From positions 1 through 57,181 of the forward strand of contig NZ_AYXG01000161.1 in the NCBI RefSeq assembly GCF_000564855.1: a stretch of 57,181 bases of DNA, in the 5' to 3' direction. Position 1 is the stretch's first letter. Every line of letters begins with the position of its first letter. A program made the translations under genes and the position numbers. Below the pieces are notes generated by a model. That model had not been told where the DNA came from. It was given only the letters and a program-made list of their open reading frames with translations, and did not search any database. This document shows positions 51,001-57,181 of the stretch, piece by piece. Source of the DNA: Actinokineospora spheciospongiae (GTDB lineage Bacteria > Actinomycetota > Actinomycetes > Mycobacteriales > Pseudonocardiaceae).

Positions 51001-51275
51001 CCGGCCCCGACCCGGTGGGCGGCGACGGGATCAGCGGCGGCACGGCGGGCGGCCCGACCCCGGGGACCGCCGGGGGCGGCTCGACGGGCGGCTCCACCTC
51101 GGACGCGGCGGGGCGTAAGTCCGACGGCGGCTTGGCCAGTACCGGTGCGGACATCGCCCTGCCCCTGGGCATCGGCGTGGCCCTGCTCCTGGTCGGCGGT
51201 GGTGTCCTGGCCGCCACGTCGCGCAGGCGCGAGGACGGCACCTCGCCGCTGTCGCGCTGGTGGCCCGGCGGCTGA
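48054..51275 (+). CDS. Large LAxTG-anchored surface protein with DUF11-type repeats
   Basis: The 1073-residue exported protein has a signal segment (YRIWAAIGLLLLVFAVVPGS). A globular N-terminal part of about 420 residues contains four or more cysteines (NSVLRCPVGEEVSGD, SFTSSRAEITIPAGATVRHA). Five or six Ig-like DUF11-family repeats follow, each with a Cys pair (TFTVDVRNDGALPLTGVTLT and later VTVRNIGDVPVVVEVDNDRA). It ends with a Gly/Pro/Ser linker, the sortase motif LASTG (about 1027-1031), a hydrophobic helix and RRR. It should be sorted to the wall by a class E sortase. GGGAG precedes GTG 48054. Linkage to the cap gene makes it a candidate adhesin or eCIS-related surface factor. Confidence 0.8.
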   Translation: MYRIWAAIGLLLLVFAVVPGSEVAAPGGVAPSTDVAQPGLLPAPPGPTVAPGYRDAVYGDFLQAGNSVLRCPVGEEVSGDHSPAECAAATAAAGPSDSALLDNSGNNNGYYMHLADDDGRPDSFTSSRAEITIPAGATVRHAQLNWGGHTGTFIGFSGVNCVRPLLLQGEPPPPPAAASPAQQQVRIAVAGGTPVPVRRDPAHFRTTDGLTEPSQLYSDWADVTRAFAGAPTGTPIPLSVSNVWAPTGPGCSGGWSVVVVFGYDEPRAPYTQPRVIDLYTDDLPKSGALLPGLIEPLVPGFPTLVDGLLPGLVPGLTGTSVVLPGVARNRSTADVAIGLTAYDGDWRQGGETFTVDGAAAVEPCGGRKTEDFFRSCAVGAVDPVDPAKRPVNNLSVDAKTIRPTLADNDSGEVEIGVAGIGDFVMVHNVVLAETVAPSISVVNTGPTEPVTQGELATFTVDVRNDGALPLTGVTLTDTSDPASEEIRCTPTALPPLAPGATTRVTCLQPAGAGPRFTNTATATGTYLVGPGGERRTVSASASAEVQVELPDYAVTRVPDRLVVREGDPVVFAVTLTNNTTAPLTGIAYADGAAPDCAGPTGTTLAAGTSTRFTCTATAPAESFESAGRLTGLDATGATVTITSQQVLVTVIAPAATIVTAVDEDTVYRGDSVELTFTVTNTGDEADEALSDLRVAVADLPDCAPDPIPSLAPGATAETTCTTTPSESLEVVAALTAVDVGGAGVTATAEPVAVTVLDPLITLTQQVDRTPVRVTEGVTLTFAVTSTATAAEGPVTDVRITSPTLPPDCLPEPIPTLAPGETATRTCTAVPDRSFDNQALASAVDGGNRLMRTQATPLRVTVINPALTISTTADREQAKHGEDVDFTVTVRNIGDVPVVVEVDNDRAPDCDFTLTGEGLRAGAANGIRCTTTTPTDDATTELKNTATYTASPTPAVGDTGEPLTGADDATITLLAGDAPPPPTPGPDPVGGDGISGGTAGGPTPGTAGGGSTGGSTSDAAGRKSDGGLASTGADIALPLGIGVALLLVGGGVLAATSRRREDGTSPLSRWWPGG

Positions 51276-51284
51276 CGGCCCGTC

Positions 51285-51310
51285 CGGCCGGGGCCACACG
51301 GCCCCGGCCG
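51285..51310. terminator. Bidirectional hairpin terminator
   Basis: CGGCCGGGGCC (51285-51295) and GGCCCCGGCCG (51300-51310) form a perfect 11-base stem around ACAC. It lies between the convergent stops of the LAxTG protein gene (51275) and the YcnI-like gene (51316). Confidence 0.85.
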
Positions 51311-51315
51311 AACGC

Positions 51316-52026
51316 TCAAGCGGACTTGCGCCTGCGGGCCAGCAGGTTGCCGATCGACAGGCCGAGCGCGAGCGCCCCCACGACCAGCGCGGAGACCGCC
51401 AGCCACGGTGTCCCGGCCGTGGTCTGCTGAGCGGCCGGAGCGGCGTGCGCGTCGTGCTCCGCGCCACCGTCGGTCAGGGTGAGCACGGGGGCCGGGGAGT
51501 TGGGCTCATCGCCATTGGGCAGGGGCGGGTCGGCCCAGTCGACGACCTTGCCGTCGTCGTAGGTCTGGGTGACCGGGAGCAGGATCTTGTCGGTGTTCTG
51601 CGGCAGCTCGCCGAGCAGGACCTCGAAGAGGGTGAAGGTCGACGGTTCCAGCCGGGTGCCGGGGGTGGCGGTCCAGGTCACCGTGTGCACGGTCTTGGTG
51701 ACCTCGTACCCGTCGATGTCCAACGGCTTGTCCAGGTCCTCCTCCCCGATGGCCGTGGTCCAGCCGGGCTTGGCCGCGGGCATGGCGAAGGTGACCGGGG
51801 TGTCCAGCGGCAGGGTCAGCCGAACCGAGACCGTCCCCGCCGTCGGGGACTCGTTCGGCACCTGGAAGGTGAGCCGGGACACCCCCTCCTTGCTGACCGC
51901 CGTGGGCGACACGGTGACGTGGGCCGAGGCGGGCACGGCCGGGGCGACCGCGAACAGCGCCGTGGCCGCCGCCAGGACACCGGCCCGCGCCGCACCGCGA
52001 GAGGGGAGAACAGCCAACGTGGGCAC
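51316..52026 (-). CDS. YcnI-like (DUF1775) copper-associated membrane protein
   Basis: The 236-residue protein has a signal peptide ending PAVPASA, leaving a mature N-terminus HVTVSPTAVSKEGVSRLTFQ. The N-terminal His is the copper ligand in characterised YcnI. VPNESPTAGTVSVRLTLPLD, AAKPGWTTAIG and FTLFEVLLGELPQNTDKILL are family-typical. A C-terminal helix (WLAVSALVVGALALGLSIGN) and RRRK anchor it to the membrane. Family members act in copper homeostasis or copper delivery to oxidases. GTG 52026 is chosen by AAGGAAC upstream and by the signal peptide. No copper partner genes are adjacent. Confidence 0.87.
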   Translation of the reverse strand: MPTLAVLPSRGAARAGVLAAATALFAVAPAVPASAHVTVSPTAVSKEGVSRLTFQVPNESPTAGTVSVRLTLPLDTPVTFAMPAAKPGWTTAIGEEDLDKPLDIDGYEVTKTVHTVTWTATPGTRLEPSTFTLFEVLLGELPQNTDKILLPVTQTYDDGKVVDWADPPLPNGDEPNSPAPVLTLTDGGAEHDAHAAPAAQQTTAGTPWLAVSALVVGALALGLSIGNLLARRRKSA

Positions 52027-52379
52027 CCGTTCCTTCCTGGTCCACTGTGGACGTGGACGGTGGTCGACGCCCACACCCTCCCGCACCGGGCGCGGCCCGT
52101 CCAGGCGATGCCCGGATGTCGGGAAGATACCGCTCTTTCTTGTCAAGACCTGCGGACCCTCGCACCCCGAGTGCGCAGGTGAGGATGGCCACCGACCACC
52201 TGACCCGAAGAAGTCCCGCACCTCCCCGACCGCCGATGACGACGGTCGCCCGCGCAGCGGGCGGGGTGTTCCGGCATCGGCGGGGAGCAACCGGCCGGGG
52301 TCCGCTCGGGAATCGTCAGCGCGGCTCTCGTTCGATCACCACCCGGAGCCGCACGGGTCCGTTCGGCGGTGGACGCGCA
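52027..52379. other. 353-base intergenic region with a hydrolase-end remnant
   Basis: No gene is supported here. At 52203-52236 the sequence matches 52388-52421, the 3' end of the neighbouring hydrolase gene, at 28 of 34 positions. Read on the minus strand it encodes AVGEVRDFF where the hydrolase has VVEEMRDFF. The YcnI promoter must lie near 52030-52180; TTGACA occurs on the minus strand near 52140, but without a well-spaced -10. Confidence 0.5.
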
Positions 52380-53219
52380 CTACCCGAGCCGGAAGAAGTC
52401 TCGCATCTCCTCGACCACCGACACCCGCCGCGTCGTGCGGCCGAGGAAGAGGGGGGCCTTCACCGGGCCCGGGATCACGTGACCGCCGCCGTGCACGGTG
52501 AACAGGGTGACCGGCTCGTGGCCGGGTTGGCGGTGGTCCAGCCGCTCGACACCGGTCCGGTCCGCGCCCACCTCCGCCACCAGCGTGGTCGTGGGCTCGG
52601 CGGTGATGCCGTTGCGCTCGGCGAAGTAGGCGGCGGTCTCCCGCGCCGACCGCCCGAGACCGCGCGACTCGGAGCCCCACAGGCTGTTCACGCCGCCCGC
52701 GTACGGCACCAACCGGTCCTCGGTGCCGTGGAACAGCAGCACCGGCACCGGCACGACCGGGCTGTCCATCGGCAGCAGGTTCTCCGGCGCGGGCTGGGTC
52801 GCGGCGATGGTGGTCGCGCCCGCGAGGCGGGAGCCGAGCTGGTGGACCAGGCGGATGACCATGGACCCACCGTTGGAGTAGCCCACCACGTGCACCCGCG
52901 TGGCCCCGACGTGGTCGATGACCGCCTCGGTGAAGCCCACGTCGTCCACGTCGTCGCGGCGGGCGGGGAAGTCGACGCCGAGCCGGGCGTCGTTGAAGTG
53001 GCCCTGGTGCCCGTCGGGGTAGGCCACGGTCACCCCGTCGGCGGCGAAGGCGTCGAACACCCCGCCGGAGAACTCGCGGAACCGCTCGCCGCTCTGGTCG
53101 GAACCGTGGAAGGCGATCAGCAGACCGCCACCGGCCACCGCCGGGCGGACCACGGTGAGCGAGCGATCCCGCCCCCCGACCCGCAGCACCACCCGCTCAA
53201 CCGACCACTGTGGACTCAT
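52380..53219 (-). CDS. Alpha/beta hydrolase (polyhydroxybutyrate-depolymerase/LpqC-like)
   Basis: The 279-residue alpha/beta-hydrolase has the oxyanion region LLIAFHGSDQSGERF and the nucleophile elbow VVGYSNGGSM (GxSxG). The acid region is VLLFHGTEDRLVPYAGGVNS and the catalytic His is in FTVHGGGHVIPGP. This order fits LpqC and esterase-type PHB depolymerases. There is no signal peptide, so it is probably cytoplasmic. GAGGAGGGG precedes ATG 53219. It is divergent from a LysR regulator with a 51-base gap, so that regulator probably controls it. The substrate is unknown. Confidence 0.82.
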   Translation of the reverse strand: MSPQWSVERVVLRVGGRDRSLTVVRPAVAGGGLLIAFHGSDQSGERFREFSGGVFDAFAADGVTVAYPDGHQGHFNDARLGVDFPARRDDVDDVGFTEAVIDHVGATRVHVVGYSNGGSMVIRLVHQLGSRLAGATTIAATQPAPENLLPMDSPVVPVPVLLFHGTEDRLVPYAGGVNSLWGSESRGLGRSARETAAYFAERNGITAEPTTTLVAEVGADRTGVERLDHRQPGHEPVTLFTVHGGGHVIPGPVKAPLFLGRTTRRVSVVEEMRDFFRLG

Positions 53220-53270
53220 CGACCCCTCCTCGACTTCCCGACGAGCATAGCGGGTGGCAGGATCGCCCCC

Positions 53271-54185
53271 GTGGACCTCAAGCAGCTTGAGTACTTCGTG
53301 GCGGTCGCCGAGGAACTGAACTTCACCCGGGCCGCCGAGCGCCTGTACGCGGTGCAGTCCACTGTGTCCTCGGGCATCCGCTCCCTGGAGACCGAGTTGA
53401 AGGCGACCCTGTTCGACCGCTCCACCCGGCAGGTCTCGCTGACGGCGGCGGGCCGGGCGTTCCTGCCCGAGGCGCGCGCCGCCCTCGCCGCACTGCAACG
53501 GGCCAGGGAATCGGTGCGGGAGGCCGAGGGCGGGCTGCGCGGCAGCGTGCGGATCGGCACCCTCACCCGCATCCCGGTCGTCGACCTGCCCGCCCTCTTC
53601 CGCGCCTTCCGCGCCCGCTACCCCCTGGTCGACCTGCACGTCACCGCCTCCCCCACCGGCTCGACCGGCCTGGCCGACGACGTCCGCCAGGGCAGGTTGG
53701 ACATCGCCGTGCTGGGCCTCCCCCGAACCGACCTGGTCGGCCTGTCGGCGCGCGAACTGGCGAGCAGACCCTACGTGGCCCTCCTGCCCACCGACCACCC
53801 CCTGGCCACCGCGTCGGCGATCGGCCTGGCGGAACTGGCGGGCGAGGCGTTCATCGACACGCTCCCCGGCTTCGGCAACCGCCTGGCGGTCGACCGCGCC
53901 TACGCCACCCTGGGCACCCCCCGCCGGGTGGCGATCGAGGTCGCCGACCTGACCACGGTGCCCGACTACGTCCGCGCCGACCTCGGCGTGGCCGTCGTCC
54001 CAGACGTTGCCCTGCCCCGCTCCCCCGGCCTGACCGTCCTCCCCCTCCGCAACAGCGACCTGACCTGGCAGTTCTCCGTCGCCACAGCCGCCGCGACCAC
54101 CCCCAGCCGCGCCACCCGCGCCCTCTTGGAGCTCTTCACCCCACCCACCAACAGACCAGCCCCACCCACGACACCGCTGACCTGA
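53271..54185 (+). CDS. LysR-family transcriptional regulator
   Basis: The 304-residue regulator starts VDLKQLEYFVAVAEELNFTR, AAERLYAVQSTVSSGIRSLE, the LysR winged HTH. The effector-binding domain from about residue 90 includes GSVRIGTLTRIPVVDLPALF and LDIAVLGLPRTDLVGLSARE, and a Pro/Thr-rich tail follows. The GTG at 53271 aligns with the family start. Divergence from the alpha/beta hydrolase with a shared 51-base promoter region is the classical LysR arrangement. Confidence 0.88.
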   Translation: MDLKQLEYFVAVAEELNFTRAAERLYAVQSTVSSGIRSLETELKATLFDRSTRQVSLTAAGRAFLPEARAALAALQRARESVREAEGGLRGSVRIGTLTRIPVVDLPALFRAFRARYPLVDLHVTASPTGSTGLADDVRQGRLDIAVLGLPRTDLVGLSARELASRPYVALLPTDHPLATASAIGLAELAGEAFIDTLPGFGNRLAVDRAYATLGTPRRVAIEVADLTTVPDYVRADLGVAVVPDVALPRSPGLTVLPLRNSDLTWQFSVATAAATTPSRATRALLELFTPPTNRPAPPTTPLT

Positions 54186-54186
54186 C

Positions 54187-54232
54187 GGCCAACCACCCAG
54201 CCGGGCACCCCCACCCGAAAGACCGGGCTTCG
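54187..54232 (-). repeat. Intergenic repeat copy between LysR and MFS genes
   Basis: CGGCCAACCACCCAGCCGGG, then CACCCCCACCCGAAAGACCG, resembles the element at 18-73 in order and core. It fills most of the 58-base gap between two convergent genes, consistent with a terminator-like role. Confidence 0.4.
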
Positions 54233-54243
54233 CAGGACACGGC

Positions 54244-55449
54244 TCAGGAACGACGCCCGGCACGAGCCGCCCACACCACCAACCCCGACATCGGCACAGC
54301 GAACACCACCAACGCCACCGCCGCGGGCAACCACACCAACACCAACCCCACACCCAACACCGGCAGCGCGATCCCCACATAAGCCGCCAGGAACAGCGCC
54401 GCCAACACCTCAGCCTTCGCCCCCGGCGCCGCGAGCCCGCTCACGGTCTCAACCGAGGACCGGAACAGCAACCCCGACCCGGCCCCACCCAGCACCCCAC
54501 CGACCCAGAACAGCAACTCCACCCCCAGCAGCGCCGACACCGGCGTCAGCACCAGCCCCGCCAGCATCGCCGCGACCCCCCACCGCGACCGCACCGCAGC
54601 GTCCAGCCCGGCCAACCCCACCTGCGCGACCGCCCCGGCCCCGAGCACGGCGAACGCCACCAACCCCCCGACGACCCGCGACGGCTCGTCGAACACCCCC
54701 GCCATCAGCGTCGGTGCCAGCGAGGTGAACAGCCCCAGCACCGCGAACGCCACGAACACCCCGGCCGCCGCCGAGAGGAACGCCGCCCGCGACCGCGCGG
54801 GCACCGACACCCGCTGCGGCCGGTAGGCGGGCGGCCGCGCGGGCCGGTCCACGGTCTCCGGGATGAGCGGCAGCAGCGGCAATGACAGCGCGAACAGCAC
54901 CACGAACGGCACGAACGCCCCGGTCAGCGGCGCGTCGAGGACCTCGGCGAGCACCCCGCCGACGACCGGTCCGAGCGCCAGCCCGCCCATGGTCACCGCC
55001 GTGGCCGCCAGCGCCGCCCGGGACGGGTGCTCGGCCGGGCGGGCGACGGCGCGCAGTTCGCCCATGTGCGCGGTGACGGTGGCGGTGAGCACCCCGATGC
55101 CCGCCCCGCAGAGCAGCCGGGCCACGATCAGCCCCGGCACCTCCGGCCACACCAGGAAGACCACCGCGGACACCAGTTCGGTGACCGTCCCGGCCAGCAC
55201 CACCCGCCGCCTGCCGACCCAGTCGCTGATGTGGCCCGCGAAGTACAGCCCCGCCATGACCCCGACGGCGTACGCGGCGAAGACCACGGTGATGACCGGG
55301 GCGGCGAAGTGGTCGCGCAACTGGTAGAGCCCGTAGAGGGGGGTGGGCAGCGTGGAGAACACCAGCGCGATGGCGAACACGACCGCGACCAGGTGGAACC
55401 CGACGGCGTGGCGGCGGCGGTCGGTCTGCGGCAGGGCTGTCCGGGGCAT
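54244..55449 (-). CDS. MFS transporter (drug/proton antiporter type)
   Basis: The 401-residue protein has 12 predicted helices. The loop 2-3 motif is GLYFAGHISDWVGRRRVVLA, close to the MFS consensus DRxGRR. LALGPVVGGVLAEVLDAPLT follows in helix 5, resembling the antiporter motif C of drug exporters. ATG 55449 has a weak GGGGGC upstream. It is convergent with LysR and divergent from the flavin oxidoreductase gene, with a palindrome in the shared upstream region. An efflux role is inferred; the substrate is unknown. Confidence 0.82.
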   Translation of the reverse strand: MPRTALPQTDRRRHAVGFHLVAVVFAIALVFSTLPTPLYGLYQLRDHFAAPVITVVFAAYAVGVMAGLYFAGHISDWVGRRRVVLAGTVTELVSAVVFLVWPEVPGLIVARLLCGAGIGVLTATVTAHMGELRAVARPAEHPSRAALAATAVTMGGLALGPVVGGVLAEVLDAPLTGAFVPFVVLFALSLPLLPLIPETVDRPARPPAYRPQRVSVPARSRAAFLSAAAGVFVAFAVLGLFTSLAPTLMAGVFDEPSRVVGGLVAFAVLGAGAVAQVGLAGLDAAVRSRWGVAAMLAGLVLTPVSALLGVELLFWVGGVLGGAGSGLLFRSSVETVSGLAAPGAKAEVLAALFLAAYVGIALPVLGVGLVLVWLPAAVALVVFAVPMSGLVVWAARAGRRS

Positions 55450-55773
55450 GCCCCCACGGTGCCCGCGCCCGGGCGGGGAGTCCAACGAGGAGTTTCGATC
55501 AGTCCCATCGACCGGACCGTTCGACGCCGCGACCGCCTGCCACACACCCGGTGGCCCGGAAAGTCGCGGCCCGGGTGCGATGACGGCCGGATCGCACTCG
55601 CGATGCCATCGTCGAGTACCGACGAAATCGGTGAGACCTCGCGCGGAATGGGTGAACGGCCTGGTCCGCGGGCCGGGTGGTGCGGCACCGCTGCGGGACA
55701 CGTCCCGCATTCCCACCTGAGCTGTCAGAATGCTCACGGAACGCCTCGCCCGACGGCGATTACAGTGCGAATC
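55450..55773. promoter_or_regulatory. Divergent MFS/OYE promoter region with palindrome
   Basis: This 324-base gap has no supported gene. A perfect palindrome-like dyad, GCGGGAC-AC-GTCCCGC, lies at 55693-55708, 66 bases before the oxidoreductase ATG. TACAGT at 55761-55766 is a good -10 hexamer ending seven bases before that ATG, which suggests a leaderless message. Confidence 0.5.
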
Positions 55774-56940
55774 ATGAGCGAACCCCTGCGGAGCACGACA
55801 TCGTCGAGTGCGGACGGATCTCGCGATCCGGTGGTCGGCAAGGAACTGGACACCCCGTTCTCCCTCGGCTCGCTGCGCACCGCCAACCGGTTCGCCATGG
55901 CGCCGATGACCCGCAGGCACTCCCCCGGCGGCGTCCCGGGCACCGACGTGGCCGAGTACTACGCGCGCCGGGCGGCGGGTGGGGTGGGCCTCATCATCAC
56001 CGAGGGCACCTACATCCCCGACCCGGCCACCGGCCCCGACCCGGACGTGCCGCACCTGTACGGCGAGGAGAGCCTGACCGGGTGGGCGCACGTGGTGCGG
56101 CGCGTGCACGCCGAAGGCGGCCGGATCATCCCGCAACTGTGGCACCTGGGCTCGCAGCGCGGCGCCGAACCGGCGTACCACCCCGATGCAGAAACGGTCA
56201 GCGCCTCCGGCATCGCCACCAACGGCGACCAGGTCGGCCGCGCGATGACCACGGCGGACCTGGACACGGCCCTGCGCGCCTACGCCGAAGCGGCCCGCAA
56301 CGCCAAGTCCGTCGGCTTCGACGGCCTGGAACTGCACGGCGCCCACGGCTACCTGCTCGACGGCTTCCTCTGGGACCGCACCAACCACCGCACCGACGCC
56401 CACGGCGGCTCCCGCGCCGCCCGCGCCCGCTTCCCCGCCGAGGTGGTCGCCGCCGTGCGCGCCGAGGTCGGCCCCGACTTCCCCATCGTCTTCCGCTACT
56501 CGCAGTGGAAGGACAGCGACTTCGACGCCCGCATCGCCGGGTCACCGGCCGAACTGGAGGAAGTCCTCACGCCGCTGGTCGCCGCGGGCGTGGACGCATT
56601 GCACCCGTCGACCCGGCGGCACTACCTGCCCGCCTTCCCGGACCTGCCGGGGCGGGACGGGGAACTCGGGCTCGCGGGGTGGACCAAGAAGGTCACCGGG
56701 CTGCCGGTGATCACGGTCGGCTCGGTGGGGCTGGACACGGCGTTCCTGAGCAAGGGGGACGGTGCGGCGTCCTTCGCCGGGGTGGAGCGGTTGGTGGAGC
56801 AGTTCGAGGCCGGGGAGTTCGACCTGGTGGCTGTGGGGCGGGCGTTGCTGGCAGACCCGGAGTGGGTGGTCAAGCTGCTGGGTGGGCGGAGTGACGAGAT
56901 CGTGGCTTACACGCATGAGCATCGAAAGGTGCTGCGCTGA
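55774..56940 (+). CDS. Old Yellow Enzyme-family NADH:flavin oxidoreductase
   Basis: The 388-residue FMN-dependent TIM-barrel protein has LGSLRTANRFAMAPMTRRHS at the start, and GGVGLIITEGTYIPDPAT. The catalytic-pocket segment is ELHGAHGYLLDGFLWDRTNH, in which His-x2-His/Asn-type residues bind the substrate carbonyl. FRYSQWKDSDFDARI and the phosphate-binding VITVGSVGLDTAF follow, with VAVGRALLADPEWVVKLLGG near the end. It reduces activated C=C bonds of enones or nitro compounds using NAD(P)H. ATG 55774 has no ribosome binding site, but a -10 sits seven bases upstream. Confidence 0.9.
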   Translation: MSEPLRSTTSSSADGSRDPVVGKELDTPFSLGSLRTANRFAMAPMTRRHSPGGVPGTDVAEYYARRAAGGVGLIITEGTYIPDPATGPDPDVPHLYGEESLTGWAHVVRRVHAEGGRIIPQLWHLGSQRGAEPAYHPDAETVSASGIATNGDQVGRAMTTADLDTALRAYAEAARNAKSVGFDGLELHGAHGYLLDGFLWDRTNHRTDAHGGSRAARARFPAEVVAAVRAEVGPDFPIVFRYSQWKDSDFDARIAGSPAELEEVLTPLVAAGVDALHPSTRRHYLPAFPDLPGRDGELGLAGWTKKVTGLPVITVGSVGLDTAFLSKGDGAASFAGVERLVEQFEAGEFDLVAVGRALLADPEWVVKLLGGRSDEIVAYTHEHRKVLR

Positions 56941-56947
56941 GCGGTGG

Positions 56948-57181
56948 TTCGAGCCCGGGGGTTTGTTGATGCTCGGGTGGGGTCCGCTTCGGGATCGCTC
57001 CGTGCTTCGGCTCAAGAGCCGGGGTTTGGTGGTGCTCGGGTGGTCCGCTGCGCCGTGTGCTTCGGATCAAGGGCCGGGGTTTGGTGGTGGTGTCCGGGGG
57101 GTCCGCTGCGCCGGGGCTGCGCCGTGTGCTTCGGCTCAAGGGCCGGGATTTTGTCGCTGGTGCCCGGGTGGGTGGATCTGC
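56948..57181 (+). repeat. Tandem degenerate repeats, right edge
   Basis: GTGCTTCGGCTCAAGAGCCG, then GGGTTTGGTGGTGCTCGGGT, recurs about three times with 54-70-base spacing (near 57002, 57056 and 57124), and more loosely at 56949. The array ends with GTGCCCGGGTGGGTGGATC. The reverse complement of that end matches the repeat at the left edge. No protein is encoded. The array may continue beyond the window. Confidence 0.5.

Noticed and set aside
1-57181. tRNA, rRNA, insertion sequences, integrase or attachment sites marking an island
   Set aside because: None was recognised by eye on either strand; the eCIS island boundaries are therefore set by gene content only.

Overview
The window reads as chromosomal DNA of a very GC-rich (roughly 70% or more) filamentous actinomycete. 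It has the density of TetR, XRE, LuxR and BTAD regulators, the GTG starts and the four-base GTGA/ATGA gene overlaps typical of the group. The protein style suggests Pseudonocardiales (Actinokineospora, Saccharothrix or Lentzea-like), but this is inference. I saw no tRNA, rRNA, CRISPR array, transposase or integrase.

Layout. (1) 120-11190: a surface-glycan or glycolipid locus. Six tightly overlapping minus-strand genes (GT4, Wzx/MATE-like flippase, small membrane protein with a beta domain, GT-C-like membrane protein, GT4-like, GT2) are divergent from a lipoprotein SGNH hydrolase, a GT4 enzyme and a condensation-fold acyltransferase. (2) 11234-16495: small accessory genes: an orphan Trypco1 protein divergent from an XRE regulator, a FAD oxidoreductase that has lost its stop and runs antisense into a TetR gene, a secreted I36-type protease inhibitor, a frameshifted VOC gene, and an MpaB-type oxygenase behind a double palindromic operator. 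(3) 16647-21907: a complete branched-chain-amino-acid-type ABC importer ending in its likely TetR repressor, with a matching palindrome at the promoter. (4) 21999-24890: a secreted lytic transglycosylase and a PucR-family regulator.

(5) 25312-51275: an actinobacterial extracellular-type contractile injection system (eCIS) island. A LuxR-type regulator, a membrane-anchored protein ('hydrolytic protein' of Streptomyces CIS loci) and a BTAD regulator precede a 13-gene minus-strand structural operon. Read in transcription order from 47175 it encodes sheath, tube, tail-assembly-like protein, a 56-residue DUF6760-like protein, a 1628-residue DUF4157 (eCIS core) protein, two more tube paralogues, LysM hub, VgrG spike, gp25 and gp6/J baseplate proteins, a tail-P2-I-like protein, and a zinc-ribbon/polyproline/transmembrane protein. 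The DUF4255 (Pvc16/Afp16) cap gene is divergent from the sheath and is followed after 24 bases by a huge LAxTG-anchored surface protein. I find no AAA+ ATPase, tape measure, PAAR tip or tail fibre.

Cluster regulation can be partly read from the DNA. Four GTTGAGC-type heptamers at about 11-base spacing lie 8 bases upstream of a candidate -10 for the LuxR gene, which is the arrangement of SARP/BTAD binding sites. A 20-base palindrome, GGTTGCCC-N4-GGGCAACC, occurs between sheath and cap and in degenerate form between the membrane protein and the BTAD gene. A 16/20 match precedes the lytic transglycosylase. A two-tier circuit, BTAD protein to LuxR protein to eCIS, is proposed as a testable hypothesis.

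(6) 51316-57181: a YcnI-like protein, an alpha/beta hydrolase divergent from a LysR regulator, an MFS exporter and an Old-Yellow-Enzyme-type reductase. A degenerate intergenic repeat appears at both ends of the window and once at 54.2 kb.
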